DNA from: Aggregatibacter actinomycetemcomitans DSM 8324
GTDB taxonomy: Bacteria > Pseudomonadota > Gammaproteobacteria > Enterobacterales > Pasteurellaceae
Direction of reading: 5' to 3'
Length of the DNA stretch: 64,000 nt
Assembly: GCF_000372365.1 (NCBI RefSeq)
Contig: NZ_AQUU01000007.1
Span: 176-64,175, forward strand
Positions 48,894 to 60,574 of the stretch are shown here, in pieces. Each line of letters starts with the position of its first letter. The first letter of the stretch is position 1. The notes beneath the pieces are model-generated. The model was not told the DNA's origin. It did no database searches and worked only from the letters and a program-made list of their open reading frames with translations. The translations under genes were made by a program, and so were the position numbers.

Positions 48894-50468
48894 CTACAAC
48901 CCTGGTGCCTTCCACAAAGAAGTAGTTAATCCGCTATCAACCAGTTGTAATTGTTTTTTATAAATATCTGCCCATTGTGCTTTGTGAGCTTGGTATAAAG
49001 CATAGTTATCGGGATTCGGTTGATGTTGCCGTTCAAATTTAACCAGTTTTTTCCCCGCCTCGGCTAAGGTCGGATAAATGCCGACTCCGACGCCTGCGGC
49101 AATGGCACAACCCAGCGCTGTAGCTTCTTTGACAATCGGAATGTTTACCGTTAATCCGGTGACATCGGCTAAGATCTGGCTCCATAATTTGCCTTTAGAC
49201 CCGCCGCCGGCAAAGACAATGGAGGTTAATTTAACTCCTGAGAATTTTTGCACCTGATCCAAATTGCAGGAAGAAACGATAGCAGCATTTTCTTCCAAGG
49301 CGCGGAATAATACGGCTTTGTTGCATTTGTCGGGATCGATAGAGAGATTAATAAAAGACGGTGCGGCGTGATACCAGGCTTTAAAATGCATGGCATCGGA
49401 GAAAATCGGGATCACGTCATTGGCGCCGACGGGCACGCGTTCCGCCATTTGTTCCAGCAACGCATAAGCATCGGTACCCAGTTTTTCCGCCAGTCTCTTT
49501 TCTTCTTCGCAAAATGCATCACGGAACCAGCGCATGGTTAATCCGGTGAAAAAGCTAATGGATTCCGCCTGTACTAACGGCGGGATAACGTGCGGGTTAA
49601 TACGTACATTCATTTCCGGGTCGGTCACCGCCTGCGGTAAATTCACCACTTGTTGCCAGAACGTACCGCCGATAACTGCCGCTTGAGCGGGCTCGGTGAC
49701 GCCTAAACCAATACAACCTAACTGCACGTCCCCGCCGCCGACCACAACCGGTGTGCCCTGTATTAAACCGGTTTGTTGTGCAACTTCTGAAGTCACTTCA
49801 CCTAAACGCGTACCGGTTTCTTTTATCGGCGTCAGAATATTTGAATTTAACCCCGCCATATCCAGTAATTCCGGCGACCATTGACGTGTTGTCAGGTTCA
49901 ACATGCCGGTCGTGCCCACATTGGAAGGTTCCACCGCCAGTTCGCCGCTTAACATAAATGCCAGCCAATCGCTGATCATGGAAATGGCTTTAGTGTGGCG
50001 ATAAATATCGGGGCGATGATGTGCCAGCCATAGTAGGCGGGGAACGGCGCTCAGTGCCAACGTTTGACCGGAGACGGAATACAGCTGTTGTTCAAACGTA
50101 TAGTTATGTAGCGTTTTTAGCTCTTTGACTTCTTCCACCGCACGGGCATCTACGTTACCACACGCCCAAATCGGTGTTTTATGCTCATCGTAAAGTACGA
50201 TTCCTTCACGCATGGAACAGGTGGAAATGGCGGCAATTTGCTGTGGCTGAACTTGAGATTTATTCAATACTTGACGAATACAATCGCAGGTTAACTGCCA
50301 ATTATTGGTTAAATTAAATTCCATTGAACCGGGAATATCGGGATCGGATAAGTGCGTCCATTCCCGTTGAGCGGCGGCGATTTGATTACCGTCTAAATCA
50401 AAAATAACCGCCCGAACACTTCCTGTACCGGCATCTAATGCCATCAAATAAACAGCTTGATTGTTCAT
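48894..50468 (-). CDS. lsrK: Autoinducer-2 kinase LsrK
   Basis: LsrK, 524 residues, phosphorylates AI-2 after uptake, trapping it and making the LsrR inducer. FGGY-kinase features: [19 protein letters not shown] at the start, [15 protein letters not shown], and the C-terminal [23 protein letters not shown]-binding motif. Co-transcribed with lsrR, 48 bases apart; GGAGGA-like RBS. Confidence 0.96.
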   Translation of the reverse strand: MNNQAVYLMALDAGTGSVRAVIFDLDGNQIAAAQREWTHLSDPDIPGSMEFNLTNNWQLTCDCIRQVLNKSQVQPQQIAAISTCSMREGIVLYDEHKTPIWACGNVDARAVEEVKELKTLHNYTFEQQLYSVSGQTLALSAVPRLLWLAHHRPDIYRHTKAISMISDWLAFMLSGELAVEPSNVGTTGMLNLTTRQWSPELLDMAGLNSNILTPIKETGTRLGEVTSEVAQQTGLIQGTPVVVGGGDVQLGCIGLGVTEPAQAAVIGGTFWQQVVNLPQAVTDPEMNVRINPHVIPPLVQAESISFFTGLTMRWFRDAFCEEEKRLAEKLGTDAYALLEQMAERVPVGANDVIPIFSDAMHFKAWYHAAPSFINLSIDPDKCNKAVLFRALEENAAIVSSCNLDQVQKFSGVKLTSIVFAGGGSKGKLWSQILADVTGLTVNIPIVKEATALGCAIAAGVGVGIYPTLAEAGKKLVKFERQHQPNPDNYALYQAHKAQWADIYKKQLQLVDSGLTTSLWKAPGL

Positions 50469-50516
50469 TATTTTCTCCTCTTTGTTTGGGAAGAAAATAA
50501 GCCCGCTACACCTCTG

Positions 50517-51482
50517 CTAAACCAACTGCGCCAACATCATTCGAGCCGTGTTTTCTTCCGTAACCAATGAATTAATATGATTGCCGTGCAATGCGCTTAA
50601 AATCGCTTCGACTTTGTCTTCACCGCCGGCGACACCAATAACATGCGGAATTTTTTTCAGATTTTCTAACGAAACGCTGATTAATTCCTCATGTAACGGC
50701 ATATCCGGTTGTAAACTGCCGTCTTTACGCATGAAATAACCGAGAATATCGCCCACTGCACCCTGATTCCGAATAATTTGTTGTTTTTCCTCTGTAATAT
50801 AACCGGAGCGGAGAAGGGTAGCCAGTCCTTTTTGGCGGGTGGCGCCGATGCCGACGATTGCCGCATTGGCACTACAAGCCGCCAGCATAATATCGCGCAC
50901 ACAGGCTTCCCGTTTGAATAGCTTTGCCGCTTCAATTGAAGACGCCCGCAAAGGTGCGGGAATGATACTTACCGAGCAGGAACCGTCTAATTGTCCGATA
51001 CCTTTCATATAAGGTCCGACACCGCCCGATAAGGTGATTAATTTAATTGCATTATGTGTGATGAATTCATTGGCGTATTTCAGCGTTTTCATAATGGTGT
51101 CGCCGAAACCGATTGCCAGCATCTGATTCGGTTTAAGCAACGACATCAGCATTTGTGCCGCGCCGATGCCTAATCGTTCATTGATTTCATGTTGCTCCAG
51201 CGTTGGCAGAATACGTATATGCTTTAATCGGAAGTGTTGTTGTAGCGCTTCTTCCAGTTCCAGACAACCGGTAAAGCGGGAATTGATCTGGACTTTAATA
51301 ATGCCTGATTGACGCCCTTTTTCCAGTAGCCTGGATACTTTTAAACGCGGCAGTTTTAGTCTGTCGCCGATTTCGCTTTGTGTCAGGTTATCGTGATAAT
51401 AAAACCAGGCAATTCGTGCCAACAATTCTTCTTCGCCGAAACTTTGGATCGTTTCTTGATTATCCGTCATTAATTCGTTCAT
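50517..51482 (-). CDS. lsrR: lsr operon repressor LsrR
   Basis: LsrR, 321 residues, a SorC/DeoR-type repressor released by phospho-AI-2. The N-terminal HTH is [24 protein letters not shown] (residues 34-57). The C-terminal sugar-binding domain has [15 protein letters not shown] and [10 protein letters not shown]. Start at 51482 (MNELMTDNQ) or the ATG at 51470; neither has a strong Shine-Dalgarno. Divergent from lsrA. Confidence 0.94.
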   Translation of the reverse strand: MNELMTDNQETIQSFGEEELLARIAWFYYHDNLTQSEIGDRLKLPRLKVSRLLEKGRQSGIIKVQINSRFTGCLELEEALQQHFRLKHIRILPTLEQHEINERLGIGAAQMLMSLLKPNQMLAIGFGDTIMKTLKYANEFITHNAIKLITLSGGVGPYMKGIGQLDGSCSVSIIPAPLRASSIEAAKLFKREACVRDIMLAACSANAAIVGIGATRQKGLATLLRSGYITEEKQQIIRNQGAVGDILGYFMRKDGSLQPDMPLHEELISVSLENLKKIPHVIGVAGGEDKVEAILSALHGNHINSLVTEENTARMMLAQLV

Positions 51483-51725
51483 ATGATTTATTTGTTTTTA
51501 TTGATTTTGGGTATTATTCATTTGTTTTTTATTATTATCAATTGTTCTTACCGTTTTTTTGTAAAAGCATGATGGAGATCACTTTTTAAAAAATTAAAGG
51601 CGATTTTTAGATAATATTATCCAGATTTGTGATCTAGTTCTCAGAAATTTTGTGCATTCCTGACTAGTATTTTGAAAAAATGTTTTTTTAAAATACATTT
51701 GTTCATTCTATGCGGCAGGTAAAAG
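51483..51725. promoter_or_regulatory. lsrR/lsrA control region with CRP-like sites
   Basis: A 243-base AT-rich divergent promoter region. Two CRP-like sites: TGA-TGGAGA-TCA (51570-51581) and TGTGA-TCTAGT-TCTCA (51628-51643), the second with one perfect half-site. ATTTGTT-type motifs recur near lsrR (about 51489 and 51518) and near lsrA (about 51697), flanking the region like paired LsrR operators. cAMP-CRP activation and LsrR repression of lsr are known in E. coli and reported in A. actinomycetemcomitans. Confidence 0.65.
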
Positions 51726-53243
51726 ATGCAAACTCACATTTCAGAGCCAAAATGCTTAATATCCGCCCGAAACATCGGTAAGTCGTTTTCCGGCGTGGAA
51801 GTGCTGAAAGCCATTGATTTTTCCTTATATGCCGGTGAAGTGCACGCACTGCTCGGCGGTAACGGGGCGGGGAAATCCACGCTGATGAAAATTATCGCCG
51901 GCATTCAGCCACAAGATATAGGCGAACTGGAGATTCACGGGGTGCGACAAAATAAGCTTTCTCCGAATAAAGCCCATCAGCTCGGTATTTATTTGGTGCC
52001 GCAGGAGCCGCTGTTATTTCCGAATTTAACGGTGAAGGAAAATATTTTATTCGGCTTAACCCGTCATGAAAAAACATCGGAAAAACTGACCGCACTTTTA
52101 GCTGAACTGAACTCCCATTTAAAGCTGGATATGCCGGCGGGTTCGTTGGACGTTGCCGATCAACAGCTGGTGGAAATTATGCGTGGGCTTATGCGTAATG
52201 CGTCTATTCTGATTCTGGACGAACCCACCGCCTCTTTAACGCCAATTGAAACGGAGAACCTATTTAATAAAATTCGTTCGTTGTTGGAAAAGGGTGTGGG
52301 CATTGTCTTCATTTCTCACAAACTTCCCGAAGTGTGGCAGATTTCTCATCGTATTAGCGTCATGCGCGACGGCTATATTGCACTAACCGGCAGTACTGCC
52401 GAGTTGAATAAAGACGATGTGATTACCGCCATCACGCCGAAGGCGAAAAATGCCCAATTAACGGAAAGCCAAAAATTATGGCTGGCGTTGCCGGGACATA
52501 ACCGTGTGAAAGCTACCGATAAGCCGATTTTGCAGGTGCAGGATTTGACGGGCGAAGGATTTAAAAATGTCACTTTTGATATTTATCCCGGTGAAATTTT
52601 AGGCTTGGCGGGCGTGGTTGGCGCAGGGCGAACCGAATTGGCGGAAACCTTATATGGGCTACGTAAACCAAAGTGCGGTCAGATTTTCTTAGATAATCAG
52701 GAAATCAGCGGGTACGATATTAAAGATCGCCTACACCAAGGCATTGTTTACTTACCGGAAGATCGCCAGGCTTCCGGATTATATTTGGATTCGCCGTTAA
52801 CCTGGAATGTCTGTGGGTTGACCTATAACGATATGGGATTCTGGCTGGACACGACGAAGGAAAGCGCTATTCTGGAGCGCTATTATCGCGCTATCGGCAT
52901 TAAGTTCAGTGACGAGCGACAGGCGGTCAGAACGCTGTCCGGCGGGAATCAGCAAAAAGTGTTGATTGCCAAGTGTCTGGAAGCGGATCCGGCGTTATTG
53001 ATTGTGGACGAGCCGACACGCGGTGTGGACGTAGGAGCGCGTGTGGATATTTATCAGCTCATCAAAAATATCGCCAAACAAAATGTGGCGGTGCTGTTTA
53101 TTTCTTCCGATTTAGAAGAAATTGAACATATGTCCGACAGGGTATTGGTGATGCATGACGGGCAAATTAGCCATTCTTTGATCGGTGAGGCGATTAATAC
53201 CAACAATATCATGCAAATGGCGTTCGGCAGTACGCACGGGTAG
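51726..53243 (+). CDS. lsrA: AI-2 import ATPase LsrA
   Basis: LsrA, 505 residues, a double-NBD sugar-type ABC ATPase. NBD1 has [25 protein letters not shown] and FISHKL. NBD2 has a degenerate Walker A ([12 protein letters not shown]), as usual in sugar importers, and an intact signature [15 protein letters not shown] with [14 protein letters not shown]. First gene of lsrACDBFG. Confidence 0.96.
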   Translation: MQTHISEPKCLISARNIGKSFSGVEVLKAIDFSLYAGEVHALLGGNGAGKSTLMKIIAGIQPQDIGELEIHGVRQNKLSPNKAHQLGIYLVPQEPLLFPNLTVKENILFGLTRHEKTSEKLTALLAELNSHLKLDMPAGSLDVADQQLVEIMRGLMRNASILILDEPTASLTPIETENLFNKIRSLLEKGVGIVFISHKLPEVWQISHRISVMRDGYIALTGSTAELNKDDVITAITPKAKNAQLTESQKLWLALPGHNRVKATDKPILQVQDLTGEGFKNVTFDIYPGEILGLAGVVGAGRTELAETLYGLRKPKCGQIFLDNQEISGYDIKDRLHQGIVYLPEDRQASGLYLDSPLTWNVCGLTYNDMGFWLDTTKESAILERYYRAIGIKFSDERQAVRTLSGGNQQKVLIAKCLEADPALLIVDEPTRGVDVGARVDIYQLIKNIAKQNVAVLFISSDLEEIEHMSDRVLVMHDGQISHSLIGEAINTNNIMQMAFGSTHG

Positions 53244-53251
53244 GAGAATCG

Positions 53252-54283
53252 ATGATGGGAAAATTGATGCTGAAACTGATTCAGGATAATCGTGAACTGA
53301 CCATTCTTATTGCCATCGGTTTGTTATTTTTACTGTTAGGTTTTGTCGGAAACGGCTTTCATTTGCAAACCTTAAGCATGGTGTTTAATTCCGCGCAAAT
53401 TGTGATTTTGCTGGCGATTGGCGCCACTTTTGTCATTTTAACCCGCAACATCGACGTGTCCGTCGGTTCCACCATGGGGCTTTGTGCGGTTATTGTCGGC
53501 AGTTTGTTAAACGCCGGTTATGGTTTAGTCTCCGCTTTTCTTATTACTTTATGCTGCGGCTTGGCTGCGGGATTATTAAACGGTGTATTGGTAACCACGT
53601 TACGTATTCCCGCCATTGTCGCCACCTTGGGAACGCTGGGGTTATACAAAGGCATTATGTTGTTGATTACCGGCGGGAAATGGATTGAAGGCTTGCCACA
53701 AGAATTGAAAACGTTCTCCGAACCTGTTTTTTTACATATTTCGCCTATCGGTTGGATCCTGCTTATCTTGATTCTCACCACGTATTATTTCTTAACGAAG
53801 CTCCCCGCCGGACGTAATTTTTATGCGGTGGGGGATAATCTGCAAGGGGCGATGCAACTGGGCGTGCGTATTGATCAGGTGAGAATCGTGGCTTTCGCCA
53901 TAAACGGCATGATGGCGGCAATTGCCGGGATTGTTTTTGCCTCGCAAATCGGTTTTGTGCCGAATTCTACCGGCAACGGCTTGGAAATGAAGGCGATCGC
54001 TGCCTGCGTACTGGGCGGGATCAGCTTGCTCGGCGGCACGGGGAATTTAATCGGCGCGGTGTTGGGCGCCTATTTCCTGATTCAAATCGATACGATTTTG
54101 GTGCTGCTTAAAGTGCCTGCCTATTGGAACAATTTTGTTGCCGGTATCGTACTGCTCGCCGTATTGGTGTTTGACGGACGGATTCGCGTGATGATCGCCA
54201 ATAATTTGAAATTACAACGTTATGCCCGTTTTCTGAAAGATGAAAATAGCACGGGCGTTGATATAAAAGTGCGGTCGAAATAA
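53252..54283 (+). CDS. lsrC: AI-2 import permease LsrC
   Basis: LsrC, 343 residues, a BPD_transp_2-family inner-membrane permease with about 10 hydrophobic segments. The EAA-like loop is [40 protein letters not shown] before tandem ATGs at 53252 and 53255. It pairs with LsrD. Confidence 0.95.
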   Translation: MMGKLMLKLIQDNRELTILIAIGLLFLLLGFVGNGFHLQTLSMVFNSAQIVILLAIGATFVILTRNIDVSVGSTMGLCAVIVGSLLNAGYGLVSAFLITLCCGLAAGLLNGVLVTTLRIPAIVATLGTLGLYKGIMLLITGGKWIEGLPQELKTFSEPVFLHISPIGWILLILILTTYYFLTKLPAGRNFYAVGDNLQGAMQLGVRIDQVRIVAFAINGMMAAIAGIVFASQIGFVPNSTGNGLEMKAIAACVLGGISLLGGTGNLIGAVLGAYFLIQIDTILVLLKVPAYWNNFVAGIVLLAVLVFDGRIRVMIANNLKLQRYARFLKDENSTGVDIKVRSK

Positions 54284-54296
54284 GGAGGGAATAATT

Positions 54297-55301
54297 ATGT
54301 TGACGTTGAAAAGATACGGCTGGGAATTGACGTTATTCTGTTTGGTCATCATTGAAATTCTCGGTTTCTGCGCTTTCAATCCGCGTATGCTGGATTTAAA
54401 CGTGCTGCTTTACAGCACCAGCGATTTTATTTATATCGGTATGCTTGCCTTGCCGTTGACCATGATTATCGTCAGCGGCGGCATGGATATTTCCTTCGGC
54501 TCCACCGTCGGCTTATGTGCTATTACCTTGGGTGTGTTGTTTAAAGCCGATGTGCCGTTGATATTGGCGATTCCGTTAACTTTTGTTGCTGGCATATTAT
54601 GCGGTTTGATTAATGCCGGATTGATTCTCTACACCAAAGTGAATCCATTGGTGATCACCTTAGGCACTATGTACCTATTCGGCGGTGGTGCGTTGTTGCT
54701 GTCCGGTTTTGCCGGCGCGACAGGTTATGAAGGCATCGGTGGCTTTCCTGATGCGTTGCTGGACTTCGCCAATCAAACCTTATTCGGCATTCCGACGCCG
54801 ATCCTGTATTTTCTGTTAATGACGCTGATCTTTTGGTTATTAATGCACAAAACCACCATCGGCAGAAGCACGTTTTTAATCGGGCAAAGTGAACGCACTT
54901 CCCGTTACAGCGCCGTGCCGATTCGTCGCACATTATTATTGATTTATTCCTTTATTGGCGTTATTGCTGCGTTTGTGGCGGTGTTGCTGGTGTCTTATTT
55001 CGGTTCCGCCCGCTCCGACTTAGGCAGTTCCCTGCTGATGCCGGTATTGACCGCCGTGGTGTTGGGCGGTGCCAATATCTATGGCGGAGCCGGTTCCATT
55101 ATCGGCACGGCGATTGCCGCCATGCTCATCGGTTATTTGCAACAAGGATTGCAAATGATCGGTATTCCCAATGAAATTTCCGGTGCTTTATCCGGCGCCT
55201 TACTTATTATCGTGTTAAGCGGCAAGTCCGTCAGTTTGCATTATGGTGCTATTGTGCAATGGGTTCGTCGGCGAACCGAACGTCAGGCAGCAGTAGATTA
55301 A
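54297..55301 (+). CDS. lsrD: AI-2 import permease LsrD
   Basis: LsrD, 334 residues, the second BPD_transp_2 permease. Conserved MIIVSGGMDISFGSTVGLCAI and the C-terminal GGANIYGGAGSIIGTAIAAMLIGYLQQGL. GGAGGG precedes the ATG. Follows lsrC by 13 bases. Confidence 0.95.
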   Translation: MLTLKRYGWELTLFCLVIIEILGFCAFNPRMLDLNVLLYSTSDFIYIGMLALPLTMIIVSGGMDISFGSTVGLCAITLGVLFKADVPLILAIPLTFVAGILCGLINAGLILYTKVNPLVITLGTMYLFGGGALLLSGFAGATGYEGIGGFPDALLDFANQTLFGIPTPILYFLLMTLIFWLLMHKTTIGRSTFLIGQSERTSRYSAVPIRRTLLLIYSFIGVIAAFVAVLLVSYFGSARSDLGSSLLMPVLTAVVLGGANIYGGAGSIIGTAIAAMLIGYLQQGLQMIGIPNEISGALSGALLIIVLSGKSVSLHYGAIVQWVRRRTERQAAVD

Positions 55302-55325
55302 ATTCAACTCAAGAGGAGAATGAAT

Positions 55326-56423
55326 ATGAAAACGCGTGTAAAATTATTCACAAACTCGATCTCTCGTTTGTTCACCCCTAACGGGGCCGTTGGCAAAGCC
55401 AACGTTCAAAAAACGCCGTTTTTTGTGACCGCACTTTCCGTGTTACTCGGTTTATCCGTTGTGGCGACGGCACAGTCAGCTGACCGTATCGCCTTTATTC
55501 CTAAACTGGTAGGCGTCGGCTTCTTTACCAGTGGCGGGCAAGGTGCTACCGAAATGGGAAAAACCTTGAGCGTAGATGTCACTTATGATGGTCCGACAGA
55601 ACCGAGCGTGCCCAATCAGGTGCAACTGATCAATAACTTCGTGAACCAAGGCTACAACGCGATTGTAGTGTCGGCGGTTTCCCCGGACGGTTTATGTTCT
55701 ACTTTGCAACGCGCCATGAAACGCGGTGTAAAAGTATTGACTTGGGACTCCGACACCAAACCGGAATGCCGTAGTCACTATATCAACCAAGGCACACCGG
55801 AACAGTTAGGTTCTATGTTGGTAGATATGGCGGCAAACCAAATCAGCAAACCGAAAGCCAAAGTGGCGTTTTTCTATTCCAGCCCGACGGTCACCGACCA
55901 AAATCAATGGGTGAAAGAAGCTAAAGCGAAAATTGCCAAAGATCATCCGGAATGGGAAATTGTAATCACTCAATTTGGTTATAACGACGCTATTAAATCC
56001 CTGCAAACCGCCGAAAGCATTTTGAAAGCCTACCCTGATTTAGATGCCATTATCGCACCGGATGCCAACGCATTACCGGCGGCTGCACAGGCGGCGGAAA
56101 ATCTGAAAGTCAATTCCGTGGTTATTGTTGGGTTTAGTACCCCGAATGTGATGCGCCCTTATGTGAAACGCGGCACGGTGAAACAATTCGGTTTATGGGA
56201 TGTAGTGCAACAAGGCAAAATTTCTGTGGCTGCCGCCAATGCCTTATTGAAAGGTGAAAAATTAAATGTGGGCGATAAATTGAACGTGCAAGGTATAGGC
56301 ACGATTGAAGTCTCGCCGAACAAAGTACAAGGCTACGAATATGAAGCGGACGGCAACGGCATTATTTTATTGCCTGAACGCGTGGTATTCACCAAAGACA
56401 ATATCGACAACTACAATTTCTGA
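55326..56423 (+). CDS. lsrB: AI-2-binding protein LsrB
   Basis: LsrB, 365 residues, the periplasmic AI-2 receptor. The ligand region is conserved: [19 protein letters not shown] and [12 protein letters not shown], matching the Asp/Gln/Pro/Ala contacts of Salmonella LsrB. The start at 55326 is chosen because AAGAGGAG (55311-55318) is 7 bases away; the ATG at 55320 is too close. Odd feature: about 30 polar residues precede the hydrophobic core of the signal peptide (residues 32-48), far longer than in typical LsrB, and the coding DNA there holds two hairpins. An uptake-signal core encodes part of the hydrophobic core. Confidence 0.94.
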   Translation: MKTRVKLFTNSISRLFTPNGAVGKANVQKTPFFVTALSVLLGLSVVATAQSADRIAFIPKLVGVGFFTSGGQGATEMGKTLSVDVTYDGPTEPSVPNQVQLINNFVNQGYNAIVVSAVSPDGLCSTLQRAMKRGVKVLTWDSDTKPECRSHYINQGTPEQLGSMLVDMAANQISKPKAKVAFFYSSPTVTDQNQWVKEAKAKIAKDHPEWEIVITQFGYNDAIKSLQTAESILKAYPDLDAIIAPDANALPAAAQAAENLKVNSVVIVGFSTPNVMRPYVKRGTVKQFGLWDVVQQGKISVAAANALLKGEKLNVGDKLNVQGIGTIEVSPNKVQGYEYEADGNGIILLPERVVFTKDNIDNYNF

Positions 56424-56446
56424 TTAGCGAAGAGAGGAGTATTTCA

Positions 56447-57325
56447 ATGGCAGATTTAGATGACATCAGAGACGGTAAAGATTTCGGTTTGGATCGACCG
56501 CAAACCAATCAGGCGTTTTATTTAAAAGGTGCCGGCGCGTTGGATTGGGGAATGCAATCCCGTTTGGCGAATATTTTTAATCCGAAAACCGGCAGAACTA
56601 TTATGCTGGCGTTCGACCATGGTTACTTCCAAGGGCCGACTACGGGGCTGGAACGTATTGATCTGCACATCGCCCCGTTATTTGAATATACCGACGTATT
56701 AATGTGCACCCGCGGTATTTTGCGTAGCGTCGTGCCGCCCTCCACCCGCAAACCTGTTGTGTTGCGTTCATCCGGTGCCAATTCGATTTTGACTGAATTA
56801 TCCAACGAAGCGGTGGCGGTGTGTGTGGAAGATGCTTTGCGCCTGAATGTATCCGCCATGGCGGCACAGGTGTATATCGGTTCGCAACATGAACATCAAT
56901 CCATTAAAAATATTATTCAGTTGGTGGATCAGGGGACGCGTTACGGTATGCCGACCATGGCGGTAACGGGCGTAGGTAAAGATATGGCGCGGGATCAGCG
57001 CTATTTTTCCTTGGCAACCCGTATCGCGGCGGAAATGGGTGCGCATATCATCAAAACCTATTATGTGGATAAAGGCTTTGAACGTGTAACTGCCGGTTGC
57101 CCGGTACCGATTGTCATTGCCGGCGGTAAAAAACTCCCGGAACAAGAGGCGCTGGATATGTGCTACAAAGCCATTGATCAAGGGGCTTCCGGTGTGGATA
57201 TGGGGCGTAATATCTTCCAATCCAACGCGCCGATTGCCATGTTAAAAGCGGTACATGCCATCGTTCACGGCAGTGAAAATGCAGAAAAAGCCTATCAATT
57301 ATATCTGCATGAAAAAAATGCGTAG
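56447..57325 (+). CDS. lsrF: Phospho-AI-2 thiolase LsrF
   Basis: LsrF, 292 residues, a DhnA-aldolase-fold thiolase that cleaves the LsrG product of phospho-AI-2 to DHAP and acetyl-CoA. The catalytic Lys203 lies in [14 protein letters not shown], the same residue number as in E. coli. [17 protein letters not shown] and [14 protein letters not shown] are conserved. GAGAGGAG precedes the ATG. Confidence 0.96.
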   Translation: MADLDDIRDGKDFGLDRPQTNQAFYLKGAGALDWGMQSRLANIFNPKTGRTIMLAFDHGYFQGPTTGLERIDLHIAPLFEYTDVLMCTRGILRSVVPPSTRKPVVLRSSGANSILTELSNEAVAVCVEDALRLNVSAMAAQVYIGSQHEHQSIKNIIQLVDQGTRYGMPTMAVTGVGKDMARDQRYFSLATRIAAEMGAHIIKTYYVDKGFERVTAGCPVPIVIAGGKKLPEQEALDMCYKAIDQGASGVDMGRNIFQSNAPIAMLKAVHAIVHGSENAEKAYQLYLHEKNA

Positions 57326-57357
57326 TATTTCTCATTTTTTGCAATAAGGAGTCTGTT

Positions 57358-57660
57358 ATGTTTGCAATGTTGGTAGAAATTAATATCAAGGAAGGTAAAG
57401 AGCTGGAATTTCTCGACGTCTTTGAGCGTAATCATATCGGTACCCGACAGGAGCCGGGCAATTTGCGTTTTGATGTTTTGCGTGATCCGGAAGTTCGCAC
57501 CCGTTTTTACGCTTATGAAGTCTATGTGAACGAAGCCGCTTTGGAAGAACATCGCAAAACGGCGCATTATCATCGCTGTGTTGCCGAGTTGGAACCCATA
57601 ATGACCGGCAGTCGAAGTAAAAAAATCTTTGAATGGGTGTTTCCTGAAACCGTTAATTGA
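57358..57660 (+). CDS. lsrG: Phospho-AI-2 isomerase LsrG
   Basis: LsrG, 100 residues, an ABM-fold enzyme that isomerises phospho-AI-2 before LsrF acts. It opens MLVEINIKEGKELEFL and has the conserved RNHIGTRQEPGNLRFDVL and YEVYVNEAALEEHRKTAHY blocks. AAGGAG precedes the ATG. Last gene of the operon. Confidence 0.95.
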   Translation: MFAMLVEINIKEGKELEFLDVFERNHIGTRQEPGNLRFDVLRDPEVRTRFYAYEVYVNEAALEEHRKTAHYHRCVAELEPIMTGSRSKKIFEWVFPETVN

Positions 57661-57710
57661 TAAGCAACGCATGAAGTGCGGTTGAAATTTTCGGTGTTTT
57701 TTCTTCACAC

Positions 57711-57742
57711 AAAAAAGGCTTAGAATTCTCTAAGCCTTTTTT
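57711..57742. terminator. Bidirectional terminator lsrG/pykA
   Basis: A perfect 14-bp stem, AAAAAAGGCTTAGA with TCTAAGCCTTTTTT, around ATTC. It ends the lsr operon and the convergent pyruvate kinase gene. Confidence 0.92.
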
Positions 57743-57763
57743 ATCTGTTTATCGTTACGTTAA

Positions 57764-59209
57764 TTATTCAACGGTAAGGATACGACAGGTGTTGGTGTTG
57801 GAACCGCTGTTGGCGAATTCTGCACCTTGGGTTAATAACACGGTGTCGCCGGACATTAAGAAGCCTTTTTCTTTTAACAGATTAATGGCTTTTTGCGCGC
57901 CTTCGATGGTGCGGCTGACATCATCGTAATAAATCGGAGTTACACCGCGATACAACGCACACAGGTTTAAGGTATTTTGATTGCGGGATAAGGCAAAAAT
58001 CGGTAAGCCGGAGCTAATGCGAGACATTAACAGCGGGGTGCGACCGGAACTGGTCATAGCGATAATTGCAGTCACGCCTTTCATGTGGTTTGCCGCGAAC
58101 ATGGCGGACATGGCAATGGTTTCTTCAGGATTGTCGAATTCCATATCCATACGATGATGAGAAGTATTTACGCTAGGCATTTTTTCCGCACCTAAACATA
58201 CTTTCGCCATGGCGGCAACGGTTTCGGCGGGGTATTGACCGGCGGCGGTTTCGGCAGAAAGCATTACTGCGTCGGTGCCGTCCAATACCGCGTTCGCCAC
58301 GTCCATGACTTCCGCACGGGTTGGCATTGGGTTGCTGATCATAGATTCCATCATTTGTGTCGCGGTGATTACCACGCGGTTTAATTTACGGGAGCGGCGG
58401 ATTAATTTTTTCTGTACGCCGACCAATTCCGGATCACCGATTTCCACCCCTAAGTCACCACGGGCAACCATGATGATGTCGGAAGCCAGAATGATGTCGT
58501 CCATCGAAGCATCGTCAACAACGGTTTCGGCACGTTCAACTTTGGCAACGATTTTGGCATTTAAGCCGGCTTCTTGGGCTAATTGACGGGCGTAGTTTAA
58601 ATCTGCGCTGGAGCGCGGGAAGGAGACGGCAAGGTAGTCAACGCCGATACGCGCGGCGGTAATGATGTCCGCTTTGTCTTTTTCGGTTAAGGCATTGGCA
58701 GATAAGCCGCCGCCTAATTTGTTAATCCCTTTGTTGTTGGATAACGGGCCGCCTACAGTCACTTCGGTGAAGACTTTCGCGCCTTCGGGGGATAATACTT
58801 TTAATTGTACGCGACCATCGTCTAATAACAGAATATCGCCCGGTACAACGTCTTGTGGAAGGGTTTTGTAGTCTAAGCCGACAACTTCTTGTGTACCTTC
58901 GCCTTTCGGTAATTCTGCGTCTAATACGAATTTATCGCCGACGTTTAAGAAGATTTTGCCGTCTTTAAAGGTGGATACGCGAATTTTAGGGCCTTGTAAG
59001 TCACCTAAAATCGCCACGGTTTTACCTAATTTTTTGGCAATTTCACGTACATGTTCTGCGCGGGCGATATGATCTTCTGGTGAGCCGTGTGAGAAATTCA
59101 TACGTACTACGTTGGCACCGGCAGCAATGATTTTTTCTAAATTGTTACCACGGTCTGTTGAAGGTCCCATAGTACATACAATTTTCGTTCTTCTTAGTCT
59201 TCTGGACAT
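57764..59209 (-). CDS. pykA: Pyruvate kinase II
   Basis: PykA, 481 residues, converts PEP and ADP to pyruvate and [17 protein letters not shown] opens the barrel; [12 protein letters not shown] and [48 protein letters not shown] are the conserved active-site blocks. ATG 59209 ([11 protein letters not shown]) with GGAG upstream gives family length; a longer reading to 59350 has no support. Confidence 0.97.
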   Translation of the reverse strand: MSRRLRRTKIVCTMGPSTDRGNNLEKIIAAGANVVRMNFSHGSPEDHIARAEHVREIAKKLGKTVAILGDLQGPKIRVSTFKDGKIFLNVGDKFVLDAELPKGEGTQEVVGLDYKTLPQDVVPGDILLLDDGRVQLKVLSPEGAKVFTEVTVGGPLSNNKGINKLGGGLSANALTEKDKADIITAARIGVDYLAVSFPRSSADLNYARQLAQEAGLNAKIVAKVERAETVVDDASMDDIILASDIIMVARGDLGVEIGDPELVGVQKKLIRRSRKLNRVVITATQMMESMISNPMPTRAEVMDVANAVLDGTDAVMLSAETAAGQYPAETVAAMAKVCLGAEKMPSVNTSHHRMDMEFDNPEETIAMSAMFAANHMKGVTAIIAMTSSGRTPLLMSRISSGLPIFALSRNQNTLNLCALYRGVTPIYYDDVSRTIEGAQKAINLLKEKGFLMSGDTVLLTQGAEFANSGSNTNTCRILTVE

Positions 59210-59404
59210 TAAGATTTCTCCGTAATTGGTTGTATTGTAAAACTTTTTATTGCGGGCGCAGGTTTCAACAATTACCCACAAGAACCGGGCGGTATTATAC
59301 GCCGAAAATAAAGTTAGATCGAGATCACATTTCAGGAAAAACCGTTGCAATTTTAGCCGATTTTATAAAGGTGTTTAGACATAATCGGTTACGGTTTCCC
59401 CATG

Positions 59405-59450
59405 AAAAAAGTGCGGTGAAAAAACACATTAATTTTCTACCGCACTTTTT
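59405..59450 (-). terminator. Terminator of nrdB (inverted uptake-signal pair)
   Basis: AAAAAAGTGCGGT (59405-59417) pairs with ACCGCACTTTTT (59439-59450), immediately after the nrdB stop on the minus strand. Confidence 0.8.
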
Positions 59451-59454
59451 GAAG

Positions 59455-60444
59455 CTAAAATAAATCGTCTGCCGTGATTTGTTTCATTTTTTTACTGTAA
59501 TCGGTGGAGCGCTTGTTGAAGAAATCCGTTTCCTTGGTGGAGAGAATTTCAATGTCAAACCATTCCGTTTCCTTCAATTGCGCCGGACTGATGTTGTAAA
59601 TCGGTTCCAAACCTAACGTCACTAGAGAGTTGTTGTAACGGTTGGCAATGTAATTTTCGACGGTGGCTTTGCTTAAGAAACTCAATTCGCCGTCTTCGAA
59701 AATCCAGTCCAAAATCGCTTTTTCCGCGTTGAAAGCTTGTTCGGCGAGTTCTTTTAATTCCGCATAGAACTCGTCGGTAAATAATTCCGGCTGTTCTTCG
59801 CGTAAAAGATGATAAAGGCTAATACCAAAACGCCCGTGAATTTCTTCTTCTTTGGATGTGGCTTCTACCGCATTAGAAATGCCTTTGAACAGGTTTTTAT
59901 GTTTGTTGAAGCTCATCATGATAACAAACTGGCTGAACAGCGAAATGTGTTCCACGAACAGTGAAAACATCACCAGTGAAAGCACAAAATCCTGTTGGCT
60001 CACGTCTTTTTTACGCATGAAGGCTTCCATGTACTCAATGCGCGCCATGATGGCTTTGTATTGACGCACGTTGCGGAACATTTCATTCAACCCGAGTTTT
60101 TCCAGCAGGAAAGAATAGGCATCTTTGTGGCGAATTTCCGATTCCAGAAAACTACCGCCCACATCTTCAATTTCCGGTTTCGGGAAATAATTATAGAGAT
60201 TGCCCCAGAAGCGTTTGACGCTTACTTCAATTTGCGAAATGGCAAGCATGGTTTTGGTGATAACGGCACGTTCAACATCGCTGATATGGGTGCGAAAATC
60301 CTGAATGTCGCCGGTGAAATTAAATTCCGTGTGAAGCCAGTAAGAATGGCGGATAGCGTCTTTAAATTCAAGCAGTTCGGGATATTCGTAAGGTTTAATT
60401 TCAAAGCGTGGGGTAAATAAGCTGCGTTTTGCGGTGGCGTTCAT
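59455..60444 (-). CDS. nrdB: Class I ribonucleotide reductase beta subunit (short type)
   Basis: NrdB, 329 residues, holds the dimetal centre that starts ribonucleotide reduction. Probable ligands read from the sequence: Glu73 (in SQIEVSV), Glu103 and His106 (ESEIRHKDAY), Glu165, Glu200 and His203 (EEEIHG). Tyr110 sits four residues after His106, the position of E. coli Tyr122. The first ligand being Glu, not Asp, is inferred from spacing. ATG 60444 (MNATAKRSL) with GAGG upstream. It is shorter than E. coli NrdB (376) and lacks a linked ferredoxin or nrdI gene. Confidence 0.88.
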   Translation of the reverse strand: MNATAKRSLFTPRFEIKPYEYPELLEFKDAIRHSYWLHTEFNFTGDIQDFRTHISDVERAVITKTMLAISQIEVSVKRFWGNLYNYFPKPEIEDVGGSFLESEIRHKDAYSFLLEKLGLNEMFRNVRQYKAIMARIEYMEAFMRKKDVSQQDFVLSLVMFSLFVEHISLFSQFVIMMSFNKHKNLFKGISNAVEATSKEEEIHGRFGISLYHLLREEQPELFTDEFYAELKELAEQAFNAEKAILDWIFEDGELSFLSKATVENYIANRYNNSLVTLGLEPIYNISPAQLKETEWFDIEILSTKETDFFNKRSTDYSKKMKQITADDLF

Positions 60445-60574
60445 TGTGCGATCCTCGTGATTCATGGAATAAGGCTTGATTTGCCGGTGTGTGCCGTAAA
60501 ATTTGGCACGCGTTAGAAAACGCGCGCTATCATCTGTTTTGTTGTAAAAGTGCGGTGGTTTTTTCTCGTGTTTT

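Noticed and set aside
59455-60444. Class Ie (metal-free) ribonucleotide reductase
   Set aside because: Class Ie replaces three ligand glutamates; here the Glu and His ligand positions are retained.
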